Source: Couchioplanes caeruleus
Lineage (GTDB): Bacteria > Actinomycetota > Actinomycetes > Mycobacteriales > Micromonosporaceae
Assembly (NCBI RefSeq): GCF_023499255.1
Contig: NZ_CP092183.1
Span: forward strand, 5,204,501-5,268,500
Direction: 5' to 3'
DNA: 64,000 bases
Below are positions 17,336-26,174 of the stretch, piece after piece. A program made the position numbers and the translations under genes. The notes below the pieces were generated by a model. The model saw only the letters and a list, made by a program, of their open reading frames with translations, was not told the DNA's origin and ran no database searches. Each line of letters opens with the position of its first letter. The stretch's first letter is position 1.

Positions 17336-18178
17336 TCAGCCCTTCACGGCGCCGGCGGTCAGCCCGGTCACGATGGCGCGCTGCAGCACCTGGAAGACCA
17401 GCACGGTCGGTACCGCGGTCAGCAGGGTGCCCGCGCAGAACATGCCGAAGTTGCTGTTGCGTTCGCCGGCGACCAGGCCGTACATGCCGACCGGGAGGGT
17501 CTTGGCCCCGGTGTCGGTGAGGAACACGTTGGCGATGAGGAACTCGTTGATCGTCCCGATGAACGCCAGCATGCCGGACACCGCGAGGATCGGGGCGACC
17601 AGTGGCAGCAGGATCCGGAAGAACGTCTGGGCGTGCGACGCGCCGTCCATCGTGGCGGACTCGTCGAGCTCGCGGGGCACGGTGTCGAAGAAGCCCTTCA
17701 TCAGCCACGTGTTCACGCCGAGCGCCCCGCCCAGGTAGAGCAGGATGAGTCCCCAGGACCGGTTGAAGCCGATCGGCGGCCACAGCTCGGTGATCGTCGA
17801 GAACATCAGGAAGATCGCCACGATCGCGAGGAACTGCGGGAACATCTGGATCAGCAGCAACGCCAGCAGGCCCGGTCGCCGGCCGCGGAACCGCAGTCGG
17901 CTGAAGGCGTACGCGGCCAGTGCCGACAGGAACACCGACGCGGCGGCCGATACCCCGGCGATGAACACCGAGTTGAGGAACCAGTGCGGGAACGGGGTGT
18001 CCGTGAGCAGCCGGGAGAAGTTCCCGAACGAGGCGCCGCGCGGCACGACGGTGGTCGACGAGAGCGTGCCCAGCGGGTTCAGCGCGGCGGACACCACGAA
18101 GACGATCGGGAACAGCGAGAACAGCAGCGCGACGACCGCCACCCCGTGCCGCCATCCGACGGTGGAGAACCACCTCAT
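17336..18178 (-). CDS. malG: Sugar ABC transporter permease, MalG type
   Basis: 280 residues from ATG 18176-18178, overlapping the malF stop in an ATGA. Six hydrophobic helices are visible, starting GVAVVALLFSLFPIVFVVSA. The EAA loop that docks the ATPase is ELDESATMDGASHAQTFF. Length and the C-terminal GLTAGAVKG are as in actinobacterial MalG. It is the last gene of a malEFG operon. No ATP-binding subunit is encoded here, as usual in actinomycetes where MsiK energises several sugar importers. Confidence 0.93.
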   Translation of the reverse strand: MRWFSTVGWRHGVAVVALLFSLFPIVFVVSAALNPLGTLSSTTVVPRGASFGNFSRLLTDTPFPHWFLNSVFIAGVSAAASVFLSALAAYAFSRLRFRGRRPGLLALLLIQMFPQFLAIVAIFLMFSTITELWPPIGFNRSWGLILLYLGGALGVNTWLMKGFFDTVPRELDESATMDGASHAQTFFRILLPLVAPILAVSGMLAFIGTINEFLIANVFLTDTGAKTLPVGMYGLVAGERNSNFGMFCAGTLLTAVPTVLVFQVLQRAIVTGLTAGAVKG

Positions 18179-19767
18179 GAGTAGACCTCTTCCTGGCGGC
18201 GGGTACGGCGGAAGCTGACCACCGAGATGACCGCGACGATGACGAAGATGAACACCGAGACCGCGGCGGCGAAGCCGTACTGGGCGCCCGAGCCGCCGAA
18301 GGCCAGCCGGTACGTGTACGTGATCAGCAGGTCGGTGGCGCCGTTGGCCGGGTTGTCGGCGGCGAACGGCGCGCCGTCGGTGGTCAGGTAGATCGCGTTG
18401 AAGTTGTTGAAGTTGAAGGCGAACGAGGAGATCAGCAGCGGGGTCAGCGCGACCAGCAGCAGCGGCAGCGTGACCCGGCGCAGCGACTGCCACGGGGTCG
18501 CGCCGTCGAGCTTGGACGCCTCACTGAGCTCCGCCGGGATGGCCTGCAGCGCGCCCGTGGCGACCAGGAACATGTACGGATACCCCAGCCACAACTGCAC
18601 GAGAATCACCGCGATCCGGGCGGACGCGGCGCCGCCGAACCAGTCCACGTCGAGCCCGAACAGGTTGTTGATCAGGCCGAAGTCGGTGTTGAACATGTCG
18701 CGCCAGACCAGCAGCATGGCGAACGACGGCATCGCGTACGGCAGCACCAGCAGCGTCCGGTAGAGCCCGCGCCCCCGCATCCGGGACGAGTGCAGGGCGA
18801 GGGCGCAGCCGAGCCCGAGCACGAACGTCCCGCCGGTCGACGCCAGCGCGAAGATCAGGTTCCAGATGAGCGTACGCGCGAACGGCCCGGAGACCGCGGG
18901 ATCGGTGATCAGCCGGGTGAAGTTGGCGAGGCCGACGCCGACCCGCCAGCCCTGCGCCAGCCGGTCACCGTCGGCGGCGATGAACGCGCCCCGGCTGTCG
19001 TCGGCGGTCCACGTCCGGCCGGTGGCCGCCTCGCGGATGCAGTCGCAGCCCTCGTCGTACGCGCGCCCGGCCCGGCCCTCGTACGCCCGGGTCAGGCCCT
19101 GCGAGCGGATCGCGCCGCCGGCGGTGGGCACCACCAGGCCGGTGATCTCCCGGCCGCGGGCCGCGGCCTGCCCGCCGGTCAGCACGGTGTAGCCCGCGGC
19201 GGCGGTGACCCGGCCTGCCGCGTTCACCGTGGCCTCGCCGGGCGGCAGGGTCCGCAGGCCGCCGGCGGTTCCCGCGGACACCCGCCCGGTCGCCGGGTCG
19301 GTGACCAGGAAGCTGAGCGGCCCGGTCGCCGGGTCGCCGGTGGTGGCCACGGTGAGGACGTACTCCGCCGAGCCGGGCACCCGGGTGACCGAGGCGGTCT
19401 GGATCGCCACGACGGCGTCCCGCTTGTCGCCGCGGTGGCCGTCGCTGAAGTTCGTGAAGGCGGTGGACGCGGTGTACAGCACCGGGAAGAGCTGGAAGAC
19501 GAGGAGGAACAGCGTGCCGGGCACGAGGTACTTCGCCGGCACGTGGCGGGGGCTCAGGTACAGGTAGAAGAGTCCCGCGGTGGCGGCGGCCAGGACGCCG
19601 AGGGCGATCCAGTGGCCCTGTTCCAGCAGCGGGAACGCGGCCCAGAGGGCGATCGCGGCGACCGGCCCGAGCAGCAGGACGGTCAGTAGGCGGCCGCGGG
19701 CGCCGCCCCGGCGCGGCCCGCGCGGGGCCACGGCCGGGGCGGTTTCCCGCTCGAGGACGGCTGTCAT
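18175..19767 (-). CDS. malF: Sugar ABC transporter permease, MalF type
   Basis: 530 residues from ATG 19765-19767, overlapping the malE stop in an ATGA. The long N-terminal region has three helices, then a large extracytoplasmic P2-like loop (about residues 110-270), which distinguishes MalF from shorter sugar permeases. The transmembrane core with the EAA loop (AELSEASKLDGATPWQSL) follows. The loop contains a CDC motif (DEGCDCIREA) that may form a disulfide. It works with MalG and MalE in maltose/maltodextrin import; substrate inferred from the family and the adjacent amylase. Confidence 0.93.
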   Translation of the reverse strand: MTAVLERETAPAVAPRGPRRGGARGRLLTVLLLGPVAAIALWAAFPLLEQGHWIALGVLAAATAGLFYLYLSPRHVPAKYLVPGTLFLLVFQLFPVLYTASTAFTNFSDGHRGDKRDAVVAIQTASVTRVPGSAEYVLTVATTGDPATGPLSFLVTDPATGRVSAGTAGGLRTLPPGEATVNAAGRVTAAAGYTVLTGGQAAARGREITGLVVPTAGGAIRSQGLTRAYEGRAGRAYDEGCDCIREAATGRTWTADDSRGAFIAADGDRLAQGWRVGVGLANFTRLITDPAVSGPFARTLIWNLIFALASTGGTFVLGLGCALALHSSRMRGRGLYRTLLVLPYAMPSFAMLLVWRDMFNTDFGLINNLFGLDVDWFGGAASARIAVILVQLWLGYPYMFLVATGALQAIPAELSEASKLDGATPWQSLRRVTLPLLLVALTPLLISSFAFNFNNFNAIYLTTDGAPFAADNPANGATDLLITYTYRLAFGGSGAQYGFAAAVSVFIFVIVAVISVVSFRRTRRQEEVYS

Positions 19768-21014
19768 GACGTGATCTGTCCGGAGATGGTCTTCGCGGCG
19801 GCGGACAGGGCGGTCCTGGGGTCGGCGCCGCCGATGACGGCGGACTCGGCCTTGCCGAACGGGTCCCAGATGGTCGCCATCTCCGGCACGGCCGGCAGCG
19901 GTACGGCGTTCTTCCCGGCGTCGACGAACTTGGCGAGGTCCGGGTCGGTGCCCTTGACCTGGTCGAACGCGGCGGTGAGCGCGGGTGGCCGGGGCTCGGC
20001 CCGGTACAGCGCGACGGCCAGCTCCGGGGTGGTCACGTAGTTGGTGACGAACTCCTGCGCGAGCGCCTTGTTCTTGCCCTTGGCCGCCACGTAGAAGGTC
20101 TGCACGCCGAGGAACGGCTGGGCCGGCTTGCCGCCCGCGAAGCCGGGTACGGGGCTGACGTCGTACGCGATCTTGGCCTTCTTGACGTCGGTGACCGCCC
20201 ACGGCCCGGAGACGAGGAACGCGCACTTGCCGGCGGTGAACGTCGCGATCGAGTTCTCGACGGTGATGGAGCGCTTCAGCGCGCCGTCGCCCTTCTCGCC
20301 GAGCTTGCGGATCTTCTCGAAGGCCGCGATCGAGGCGGGCTTGCCGACGCCGAGGTCCTTGGGGTCGTAGTCGCCGTTCGCGGTCCGGCCGAAGAGGTAG
20401 CCGCCGGCCGAGGTGAAGAACGGGTACAGGTGGTACGCATCGCCGTTCTGCCCGACCTGCAGGCAGAGGATCTCGCTCGCCTTCTTCTGCGACTGCAGCT
20501 TCTTGCCGGTGGCGACGAGGTCCTCCACGGTGGCCGGGGCCTCGGGGGCGAGCCTGGTGTTGCGGATCAGCGCGAGGTTCTCGGTGGCGTACGGGACGCC
20601 GTACACCTGGCCGTTGAAGGTGACGGCCTTGAGCGCGTTCGGCGCGATGCCCTCCTGCTGGGCGGCGGTGAGCTGGACCGGGTCCACCGCGCCGTTCTGC
20701 ACGAGGTTGCCGATCCAGTCGTGGGCGCCGACCATCACGTCCGGGCCGCTGCCCTGCTGGGAGGCGGTGACGAAGGTGGTCTGCTGGTCCTTGGAGATCG
20801 CCTGGACCTCGACGGTGATGCCGTTCTCCTGGCCGAACCGGTCGGCGAAGGGCTTGAGCGCGGCGGCGCGCTTGTCGTCGCCCCAGATGACGAGCTTGCC
20901 GCCCGCCGCCGGTGGGGAGCTGCCGGGCCCGGGCTTGTCGCCGCCGCCGCCGCTGCTGCTGCAGCCGGCGGCGAGGGCGATCAGGGCGATCGCGGTTATG
21001 GCTTTAGTGCGCAT
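19764..21014 (-). CDS. malE: Maltodextrin-type solute-binding lipoprotein
   Basis: 416 residues from ATG 21012-21014, with an AGGAG ribosome site 5 bp upstream. The signal peptide ends in the lipobox LAAGC (Cys18), followed by a Ser/Gly linker, then KLVIWGDDKRAAALKPFADR, the start of a family 1 (MalE-like) binding fold; FAGGKPAQPFLGVQTFYVA is in the C-terminal lobe. First gene of malEFG, divergent from the LacI regulator; the 168-bp gap carries operator-like repeats. Probably binds maltodextrins released by the secreted amylase at 22504. Confidence 0.93.
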   Translation of the reverse strand: MRTKAITAIALIALAAGCSSSGGGGDKPGPGSSPPAAGGKLVIWGDDKRAAALKPFADRFGQENGITVEVQAISKDQQTTFVTASQQGSGPDVMVGAHDWIGNLVQNGAVDPVQLTAAQQEGIAPNALKAVTFNGQVYGVPYATENLALIRNTRLAPEAPATVEDLVATGKKLQSQKKASEILCLQVGQNGDAYHLYPFFTSAGGYLFGRTANGDYDPKDLGVGKPASIAAFEKIRKLGEKGDGALKRSITVENSIATFTAGKCAFLVSGPWAVTDVKKAKIAYDVSPVPGFAGGKPAQPFLGVQTFYVAAKGKNKALAQEFVTNYVTTPELAVALYRAEPRPPALTAAFDQVKGTDPDLAKFVDAGKNAVPLPAVPEMATIWDPFGKAESAVIGGADPRTALSAAAKTISGQITS

Positions 21015-21111
21015 TTCTACTCCTATCGGGCAGCACGAAGCGGCCCGCTGCAGGCAGTGGGTTCTGGGAAGGAAGGGGCCGGAGAGGCGTGAGTACGTTG
21101 CCGGGACGCTA

Positions 21112-21164
21112 GCAAGACGTTTCGATGAATGGAAGACCTTGCAGCGCTTCCGCAAGAAGTTCCA
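21112..21164. promoter_or_regulatory. Operator-like repeats between malE and its LacI-type regulator
   Basis: Two related words occur in the divergent gap: GCAAGACGTTTCGA at 21112 and GCAAGAAGTTCCA at 21152. The second is the right half of an inverted repeat CTTGC-N9-GCAAG (21138-21156). GCAAGAAGTTTCA recurs in front of the amylase (22460). CTTGCAG/GCAAG words are typical of actinobacterial MalR-type operators. Confidence 0.7.
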
Positions 21165-21182
21165 GGGTCTACAGTGACGCCC

Positions 21183-22250
21183 ATGCGCGCACGACTCTCC
21201 GACATCGCGCGCCAGGCCGAGGTCAGCGAGGCGACGGTGTCGCGGGTGCTCAACGACCGGCCCGGCGTGTCCGCCGACACCCGCCAGGCGGTGCTGACGG
21301 CCCTCGACGTCCTCGGCTACGAACGCCCGGAAAGGCTGCGCAAACGCAGTGCGGGCCTGGTCGGCCTGATCGTGCCGGAGCTGGAGAACCCGATCTTCCC
21401 GGCGTTCGCGCAGACCATCGAGTCCGCGCTGTCGCAGTCCGGCTTCACGCCCGTGCTGTGCACCCAGACGCCGGGCGGCGTGACCGAGGACGAGTACGTG
21501 GAGATGCTGCTCGACCGCCAGGTCTCCGGCATCGTGTTCGTCTCCGGCCTGCACGCCGACACCACCGCCGACCACGACCGCTACCGCCGCCTGGTGGACC
21601 GGCCGCTGCCGATCGTGCTGATCAACGGCTACGCCGAGGGGCTGGACGCCCCGTTCATCTCCTGCGACGACCGGCTGGCCGGCGAGCTCGCGGTCAACCA
21701 CCTGGTCGCGCTGGGGCACCGGCGCATCGGCTTCATCTCCGGCCCGGACCGCTTCCTCAACGTGCAGCGCAAGCTCGACGGATACCGTACGGCGATGCGC
21801 CGCGAGCTGGGCGTGCGCGACCGCGACCTGGACGAGCTCGTCGCGCTGACGCTGTTCGGGGTCGAGGGCGGCGAGGTGGCCGCGGGTCAGCTGCTGGCCC
21901 GCGGCGTCACCGGCGTCGTGTGCGGCTCGGACCTGATGGCGCTCGGCGCGATCCGGGCGGCCCGGCGCCGTGGCCTGAGCGTCCCGCGGGACGTGTCGGT
22001 GGTCGGGTTCGACGACTCGCCGCTGATCGCGTTCACGGACCCGCCGCTGACCACCCTGCGCCAGCCCGTGTCGGCCATGGGCAACGCGGCCATCCGCCAG
22101 CTCGTGGACGAGATCAACGGCCACGGCGCGCCGCGCTCGGAGTACGTGTTCCCGCCCGAGCTGGTGGTGCGCGGCTCGACGGCGATCAACCGCTCGGACC
22201 GCGGGCCGGAGAGCGTCGGGCCGGAAAGTATGAAGTTTTCCGCGGCTTGA
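21183..22250 (+). CDS. malR: LacI family regulator of the maltodextrin genes
   Basis: 355 residues from ATG 21183; an upstream in-frame ATG at 21129 would overlap the operator and is rejected. The N-terminal helix-turn-helix is LSDIARQAEVSEATVSRVLN, followed by the hinge and a periplasmic-binding-protein-like effector domain (LVGLIVPELENPIFPAFAQT, then GVVCGSDLMALGAIRAARRR and VVGFDDSPLIAF). Divergent from malEFG and upstream of the amylase on the same strand. By family and context, a repressor released by maltodextrin. Confidence 0.9.
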   Translation: MRARLSDIARQAEVSEATVSRVLNDRPGVSADTRQAVLTALDVLGYERPERLRKRSAGLVGLIVPELENPIFPAFAQTIESALSQSGFTPVLCTQTPGGVTEDEYVEMLLDRQVSGIVFVSGLHADTTADHDRYRRLVDRPLPIVLINGYAEGLDAPFISCDDRLAGELAVNHLVALGHRRIGFISGPDRFLNVQRKLDGYRTAMRRELGVRDRDLDELVALTLFGVEGGEVAAGQLLARGVTGVVCGSDLMALGAIRAARRRGLSVPRDVSVVGFDDSPLIAFTDPPLTTLRQPVSAMGNAAIRQLVDEINGHGAPRSEYVFPPELVVRGSTAINRSDRGPESVGPESMKFSAA

Positions 22251-22417
22251 GTCGTAGTTGTTAAGTTGATCTTCTGAAAGTTGTTGCGGTCCTTCCCGTC
22301 GGCGGCCCGGGCTCCTGCCTGCGCTTTTCCGCCGACACGCCGCGCCGCGGATAGCGCTTTCTGCAACGCGAAAGGGTCAACACGCTCATTTCGCCCGGCG
22401 ACATCGAGGCGCTTCTC

Positions 22418-22464
22418 TTTACCGTGACGAAACACGCTGCTAACTTTCCTCGGACTTGCGCAAG
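22418..22464 (+). promoter_or_regulatory. Amylase promoter with overlapping palindromic operator
   Basis: A candidate promoter is TTTACC (22418-22423), 17-bp spacer, TAACTT (22441-22446). The 10-bp perfect palindrome CTTGCGCAAG (22455-22464) falls at the expected transcription start, and its right half continues into the same GCAAGAAGTTTCA word found between malE and malR. This would place amylase under the same repressor. The remaining upstream part, 22251-22417, shows no clear gene or motif. Confidence 0.65.
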
Positions 22465-22503
22465 AAGTTTCACGCCCCTCCCCCGCGTCCCTGGAGGCTT
22501 CCC

Positions 22504-24294
22504 ATGCGTGTCCGTCAGGTCGTCGCCACCGCAGCGACCGCCGTCCTCGCCGCCGGCCTGGTAGCCGTCGGCGCCGTCCACACACGCGACCAGGCCGAGG
22601 CGTCCACCGCCTCGCCCGGCGCCAAGGACGTCATCGTCCACCTCTTCGAATGGCCCTGGGCGTCGGTCGCGAGCGAGTGCACCGGCGTGCTCGGCCCCAA
22701 GGGCTTCGGCGGCGTGCAGGTGTCGCCGCCGCAGGAACACGTCGTTCTGCCGGGCAAGGGATACCCGTGGTGGCAGGACTACCAGCCGGTCAGCTACCAG
22801 CTCACCACCCGGCGCGGCGACCGCACCGCGTTCGCGAGCATGGTCAAGACCTGCCACGCCGCCGGGGTCAAGATCTACGTCGACGCGGTCGTCAACCACA
22901 TGGCCGGCGGCGCCTCCACCGGCACCGGCAGCGGCGGCTCGACGTACTCGCAGTACGCGTACCCGGCGGTGCCGTACGGCAGCGGCGACTTCCACCACTG
23001 CGGGCGCAACGGCAACGACGACATCGTGAACTGGGGCGACCGCTGGGAGGTCCAGAACTGCGAGCTGGTCGACCTTTCCGACCTCAAGACCGAGTCCTCG
23101 TACGTGCGCGGCAAGCTGACCGCGTACCTGAACGACCTGGTGTCGCTGGGCGTCGACGGGTTCCGGGTGGACGCGGCCAAGCACCTGCCCGCCGCCGACC
23201 TCGCCGCGATCGTCGACCCGGTCACCGGTGACCCGTACGTGTTCTCCGAGGTCATCGAGGGCGGCTCCGGCGAACCCGCGCCCGAGGAGTACGCGGGCAT
23301 CGGCGACGTCACCGAGTTCCGCTACGGCGACGTGGTGGGCAGCGCGTTCAAGGACGGCACCCTGTCGAACCTGAACACCCTCGCCGGCCAGATGCGGCTG
23401 GGCTCCGGCGACGCGGTGGCGTTCGTGGACAACCACGACACCCAGCGCAACGGCCGCGCGAAGCTGACCTACAAGGACGGCGCCTCGTACGCGCTCGCCG
23501 AGGCGTTCATGATCGCGTTCCCGTACGGCGTCCCGCAGGTCATGTCGAGCTTCACCTTCTCGAACAACGACGCCGGGCCGCCCGCCTCGAGCAACGGCAC
23601 CACCACCGCGGTGAGCTGCGGCAACGGCTGGCAGTGCGAGCACCGCGCGCGGACCACGGCGAACATGGTGGCGTTGCGCAACACGGCCGCGGGCGCCGCG
23701 GTCACGAACTGGTGGAGCAACGGGTCCACCCAGATCGCCTTCGGGCGCGGCAGCGCGGCGTACGTGGCGTTCAACCGCTCCGGCTCGGCGCTGACCCGCA
23801 CCTTCCAGACGTCGCTGCCGGCGGGCACGTACTGCGACGTCATGGCGGGCGACGCGGCCAACGGCTCCTGCACCGGGCCGGCGTACACGGTCACCTCCAG
23901 CGGCCAGGTCACCGCGACCGTGGCGGCGAACTCGGTTCTGGCCCTGCACATCAACGCCAAGGGCAGCGGCGGCACCACCACGCCGCCCACCGGCTGCAGC
24001 ACCGCCTCGGTGGCCTTCGAGGCGAACGCCACCACGACGTGGGGCCAGAACGTCTTCGTCACCGGCAACACGGCGGCGCTGGGCAACTGGGACCCGGCGA
24101 ACGCGGTGGCGCTGTCCTCGGCGGCGTACCCGGTGTGGAAGGCGACGGTGTCGCTGCCGGGCGGCACGGCGGTGCAGTACAAGTACATCAAGAAGGAGGG
24201 GTCCACGGTGGTCTGGGAGAGCGACCCGAACCGTACGCGGACCACGCCGTCGGCGTCCCCGTGCAGCGCCACGTGGAGCGACACCTGGCGGTGA
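22504..24294 (+). CDS. Secreted alpha-amylase (GH13) with C-terminal starch-binding CBM20
   Basis: 596 residues from ATG 22504 with GGAGG upstream. Signal peptide about residues 1-36. The GH13 catalytic triad is visible: nucleophile Asp223 in GFRVDAAKH, acid/base Glu249 in FSEVIEG and Asp312 in FVDNHDTQR. After a C-domain beta-sandwich and a short TTTPPTG linker, residues from about 498 form CBM20 (VAFEANATTTWGQNVFVTGN, then LGNWDP and a VQYKYIKK strand). It hydrolyses starch outside the cell to maltodextrins for the neighbouring MalEFG importer. Converges on the next gene with a 3-bp gap. Confidence 0.96.
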   Translation: MRVRQVVATAATAVLAAGLVAVGAVHTRDQAEASTASPGAKDVIVHLFEWPWASVASECTGVLGPKGFGGVQVSPPQEHVVLPGKGYPWWQDYQPVSYQLTTRRGDRTAFASMVKTCHAAGVKIYVDAVVNHMAGGASTGTGSGGSTYSQYAYPAVPYGSGDFHHCGRNGNDDIVNWGDRWEVQNCELVDLSDLKTESSYVRGKLTAYLNDLVSLGVDGFRVDAAKHLPAADLAAIVDPVTGDPYVFSEVIEGGSGEPAPEEYAGIGDVTEFRYGDVVGSAFKDGTLSNLNTLAGQMRLGSGDAVAFVDNHDTQRNGRAKLTYKDGASYALAEAFMIAFPYGVPQVMSSFTFSNNDAGPPASSNGTTTAVSCGNGWQCEHRARTTANMVALRNTAAGAAVTNWWSNGSTQIAFGRGSAAYVAFNRSGSALTRTFQTSLPAGTYCDVMAGDAANGSCTGPAYTVTSSGQVTATVAANSVLALHINAKGSGGTTTPPTGCSTASVAFEANATTTWGQNVFVTGNTAALGNWDPANAVALSSAAYPVWKATVSLPGGTAVQYKYIKKEGSTVVWESDPNRTRTTPSASPCSATWSDTWR

Positions 24295-24297
24295 CCG

Positions 24298-25185
24298 TCA
24301 GCCGATGAGCACCTCGCGGAGCTCGCGGGTGGCCATGCGGACCATGCCGGGGTTGGTGTCCCAGTAGTACGACAGCGCGCCCACCGCCTGTCGCAGGGCC
24401 CAGCCCCGGCCCCGCAGCCACGACGCGTCGTCCGCCTCGAGCGCCTCGCGGTACCGCTCGCGGCTCGTCCCGGTGAAGATCGTCCAGGCCGCCAGCAGGT
24501 CGCGGGACGGGTCGCGCACGCTCAGCCCCCCGAAGTCGATGGCCGCGGTGATCCTGCCGCCGGTGACCAGCACGTTGCCCGGCAGCAGGTCACCGTGGAC
24601 CCACGCGCCGGGACCGTCGTGCGGCGCGGCTTCCATGGTCTCCTCCCACGATCGCAGCGTGGCCGGCCCGTCGATGCGGTCGCCGAGCTGCGCGATCGAG
24701 CGGCGGACGTCCTCGTCGCCGGACTGCGGGCCGGTCAGGTCGTGACGCATGTCGTCCGGCGCGAGGGCCGGGTCGAGGCGGCGCATCGCCCGGACGAAGC
24801 CCGCGAGATCCCCGGCGGCCCGGTCCAGGTCGTCGATGGTGCCGTCGGCGTTCTCCCCCGGCAGCCACCTGCACACCGACCACGGGAAGGGGTAGCCGTC
24901 CTGCGGCTCACCCAGCCCGACCGGCTCGGGCAGTGCCAGGGGCACCTGCGGCGCCAGCCACGGCAGCCAGGTCGCCTCCCGGGCGGCCTGCTGCGCGGCC
25001 CAGCCGATCCGGGGCAGCCGCACCACCAGGTCGGCGCCGAGCCGGTAGACGTCGTGGTCGGTCCCGTACGACGGCACGAGCCGCGCCGGCAGACCGGCCC
25101 ACTGGGGGAACTGTGCGGCGAGCAGGCGGCGTACGAGCGTCTCGTCGGTAGCGACCTCGTCGGCGTGCATTCTCATGGCAGGCAT
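24298..25185 (-). CDS. Aminoglycoside/macrolide phosphotransferase-family protein
   Basis: 295 residues if started at ATG 25183-25185, which has GAGGA upstream; ATGs at 25176 and 25170 are close alternatives. The kinase fold is shown by the Brenner motif HGDLLPGNVLV (catalytic Asp) and the metal-binding DFGGLSVRDPSRDLLA. RLGADLVVRLPRIG contains the ATP-site strand. The order VHGDLLPGN then AIDFGG matches the APH/Mph group that includes resistance enzymes as well as housekeeping kinases of unknown substrate. Without neighbours of related function the substrate is unknown; no claim of resistance is made. Confidence 0.88.
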   Translation of the reverse strand: MPAMRMHADEVATDETLVRRLLAAQFPQWAGLPARLVPSYGTDHDVYRLGADLVVRLPRIGWAAQQAAREATWLPWLAPQVPLALPEPVGLGEPQDGYPFPWSVCRWLPGENADGTIDDLDRAAGDLAGFVRAMRRLDPALAPDDMRHDLTGPQSGDEDVRRSIAQLGDRIDGPATLRSWEETMEAAPHDGPGAWVHGDLLPGNVLVTGGRITAAIDFGGLSVRDPSRDLLAAWTIFTGTSRERYREALEADDASWLRGRGWALRQAVGALSYYWDTNPGMVRMATRELREVLIG

Positions 25186-25246
25186 CCCGGCGATCCTCGG
25201 GCCGGGGCCACGCCGGCGTCCACCGAATTTGCCCGCGCCTGACAGA

Positions 25247-25597
25247 CTCGCCTCCCACGAGCTGCGCACGCCGCTCGCCGTGCAGCGCACCCTGATCGAG
25301 GTGGGCATGTCGGGGACGCTCGCGGAGGATCAGCTCTCCCTGCTCACCGCCCAGCTGCTGCGCGCCAACGAACGCAACGAACGGCTCATCGAGGGACTGC
25401 TCGTGCTGACCGAGGTGGACCAGGCCCGCATCGGCAGCACCCCGCAGCCGCTGGAACGGATCGCCGGTGCGGTGCTGCTGGAACGGCTGATCACGAACCT
25501 CGTGCAGAACGGCATCAAGTACAACCGGCCGGGCGGCACGCTGCACGTCACGGTCGGCGGCTCCCCCGCGCTGTGCGTGGTCAACACCGGGTCCCCG
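25247..25597 (+). pseudogene. Histidine kinase remnant, truncated at both ends and internally deleted
   Basis: The frame reads ASHELRTPLAVQRTLIEV, the phosphoacceptor H-box (His at 25256-25258), then helix 2 of the dimerisation domain (LLRANERNERLIEGLLVL). It jumps to VLLERLITNLVQNGIKYN, the N-box of the ATPase domain, and stops after LCVVNTG. The normal segment between the dimerisation helices and the N-box is largely missing, so there is an internal deletion. Everything N-terminal to the H-box (sensor, membrane and HAMP parts) and the G-boxes are also gone. No start codon or ribosome site precedes it. It abuts an antisense receptor remnant at an inverted repeat. Confidence 0.85.
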
Positions 25598-25602
25598 GTG
25601 TT
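25583..25602. repeat. Perfect inverted repeat at the junction of the two gene remnants
   Basis: Arms AACACCGGG (25583-25591) and CCCGGTGTT (25594-25602) are separated by TC. The left arm is the last recognisable kinase codons (Asn-Thr-Gly), and the right arm runs directly into the receptor remnant on the opposite strand. It is therefore at, or is, the rearrangement breakpoint. Confidence 0.85.
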
Positions 25603-26039
25603 CGTCTGGTGGGCGATGTCGGTGATCAGCTTGACCACGGTCTGGATCTCGGCGGACGACTCGGCCAGCCGGGCGACCGACTCGTCGGCCTCGCCGGCGG
25701 CCCGGACCCCGCCGCGGGCGATGTCGCTGGCCCGGGTGGCGCTGCGGGCGATCTCCTCGATGGACGCGTTCATCTCGTCGGCCGAGGCGGCCAGCGACGA
25801 CACGATCGCGGAGACCTCCTCGGCGCCGGCGCTCACCGCGCCGGCCTGTGCGCTGGTGTGCTCCGCTCCCCCGGCGAGCTGTGTGCTCACCGCGCTCAGC
25901 TCCGTGGCGGCCACGGAGACCTCCCCGGCCTTGGCGGAGACCGCGGCGACCAGCTGCTGCATCCGGTCGGCGCGAGCAGCACGGACATGGCCACCACGAG
26001 GCGGGTGCTGATCCGTACGCGCCTGAGACCTGCCGTCAC
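25600..26039 (-). pseudogene. Methyl-accepting chemotaxis protein remnant
   Basis: From a GTG (26037-26039) with a GAGGTGGAG ribosome site, the frame reads a membrane-anchor start (RISTRLVVAMSVLL). At about 25970 it breaks into another phase, which reads the coiled-coil signalling domain: AATELSAVSTQLAGGAEHTS, then VSAIVSSLAASADEMNASIE and IQTVVKLITDIAHQTN. It ends exactly where intact receptors continue with the NLLALNA hairpin tip. The periplasmic sensor and HAMP are missing (internal deletion with frame change), as is the second half of the signalling domain. It cannot signal as it stands. Confidence 0.88.
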
Positions 26040-26113
26040 CGCTCCACCTCGGCGTCCGTCGTGTTCGTCCTCGATGCACGTATCGGCCCATCGGGATGCT
26101 TCTTGAGCTCCCG

Positions 26114-26174
26114 TTGACCTTTCGCGGGCGCGGGGCTAGCGTTTCCGCCACGGTACGGCGCGAACATGTGTTCG
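26114..26174 (+). promoter_or_regulatory. Promoter and palindromic operator candidate for the aldehyde dehydrogenase
   Basis: TTGACC (26114-26119), 17-bp spacer, TAGCGT (26137-26142) fits a vegetative promoter. Beginning about 19 bp downstream of the -10 is CGAACA-TG-TGTTCG (26161-26174), an inverted repeat, with a further CGAACA word at 26180. This is the arrangement expected of a repressor site. The cognate regulator is not evident in the window. Confidence 0.55.

Noticed and set aside
21129..21182. Upstream ATG for the LacI regulator
   Set aside because: It would place the operator inside the coding region and adds residues absent from the family.
25175..26011. A single plus-strand gene from the kinase remnant onwards
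   Set aside because: After 25600 the frame is antisense to the chemotaxis receptor remnant, and it lacks a start at the 5' end.
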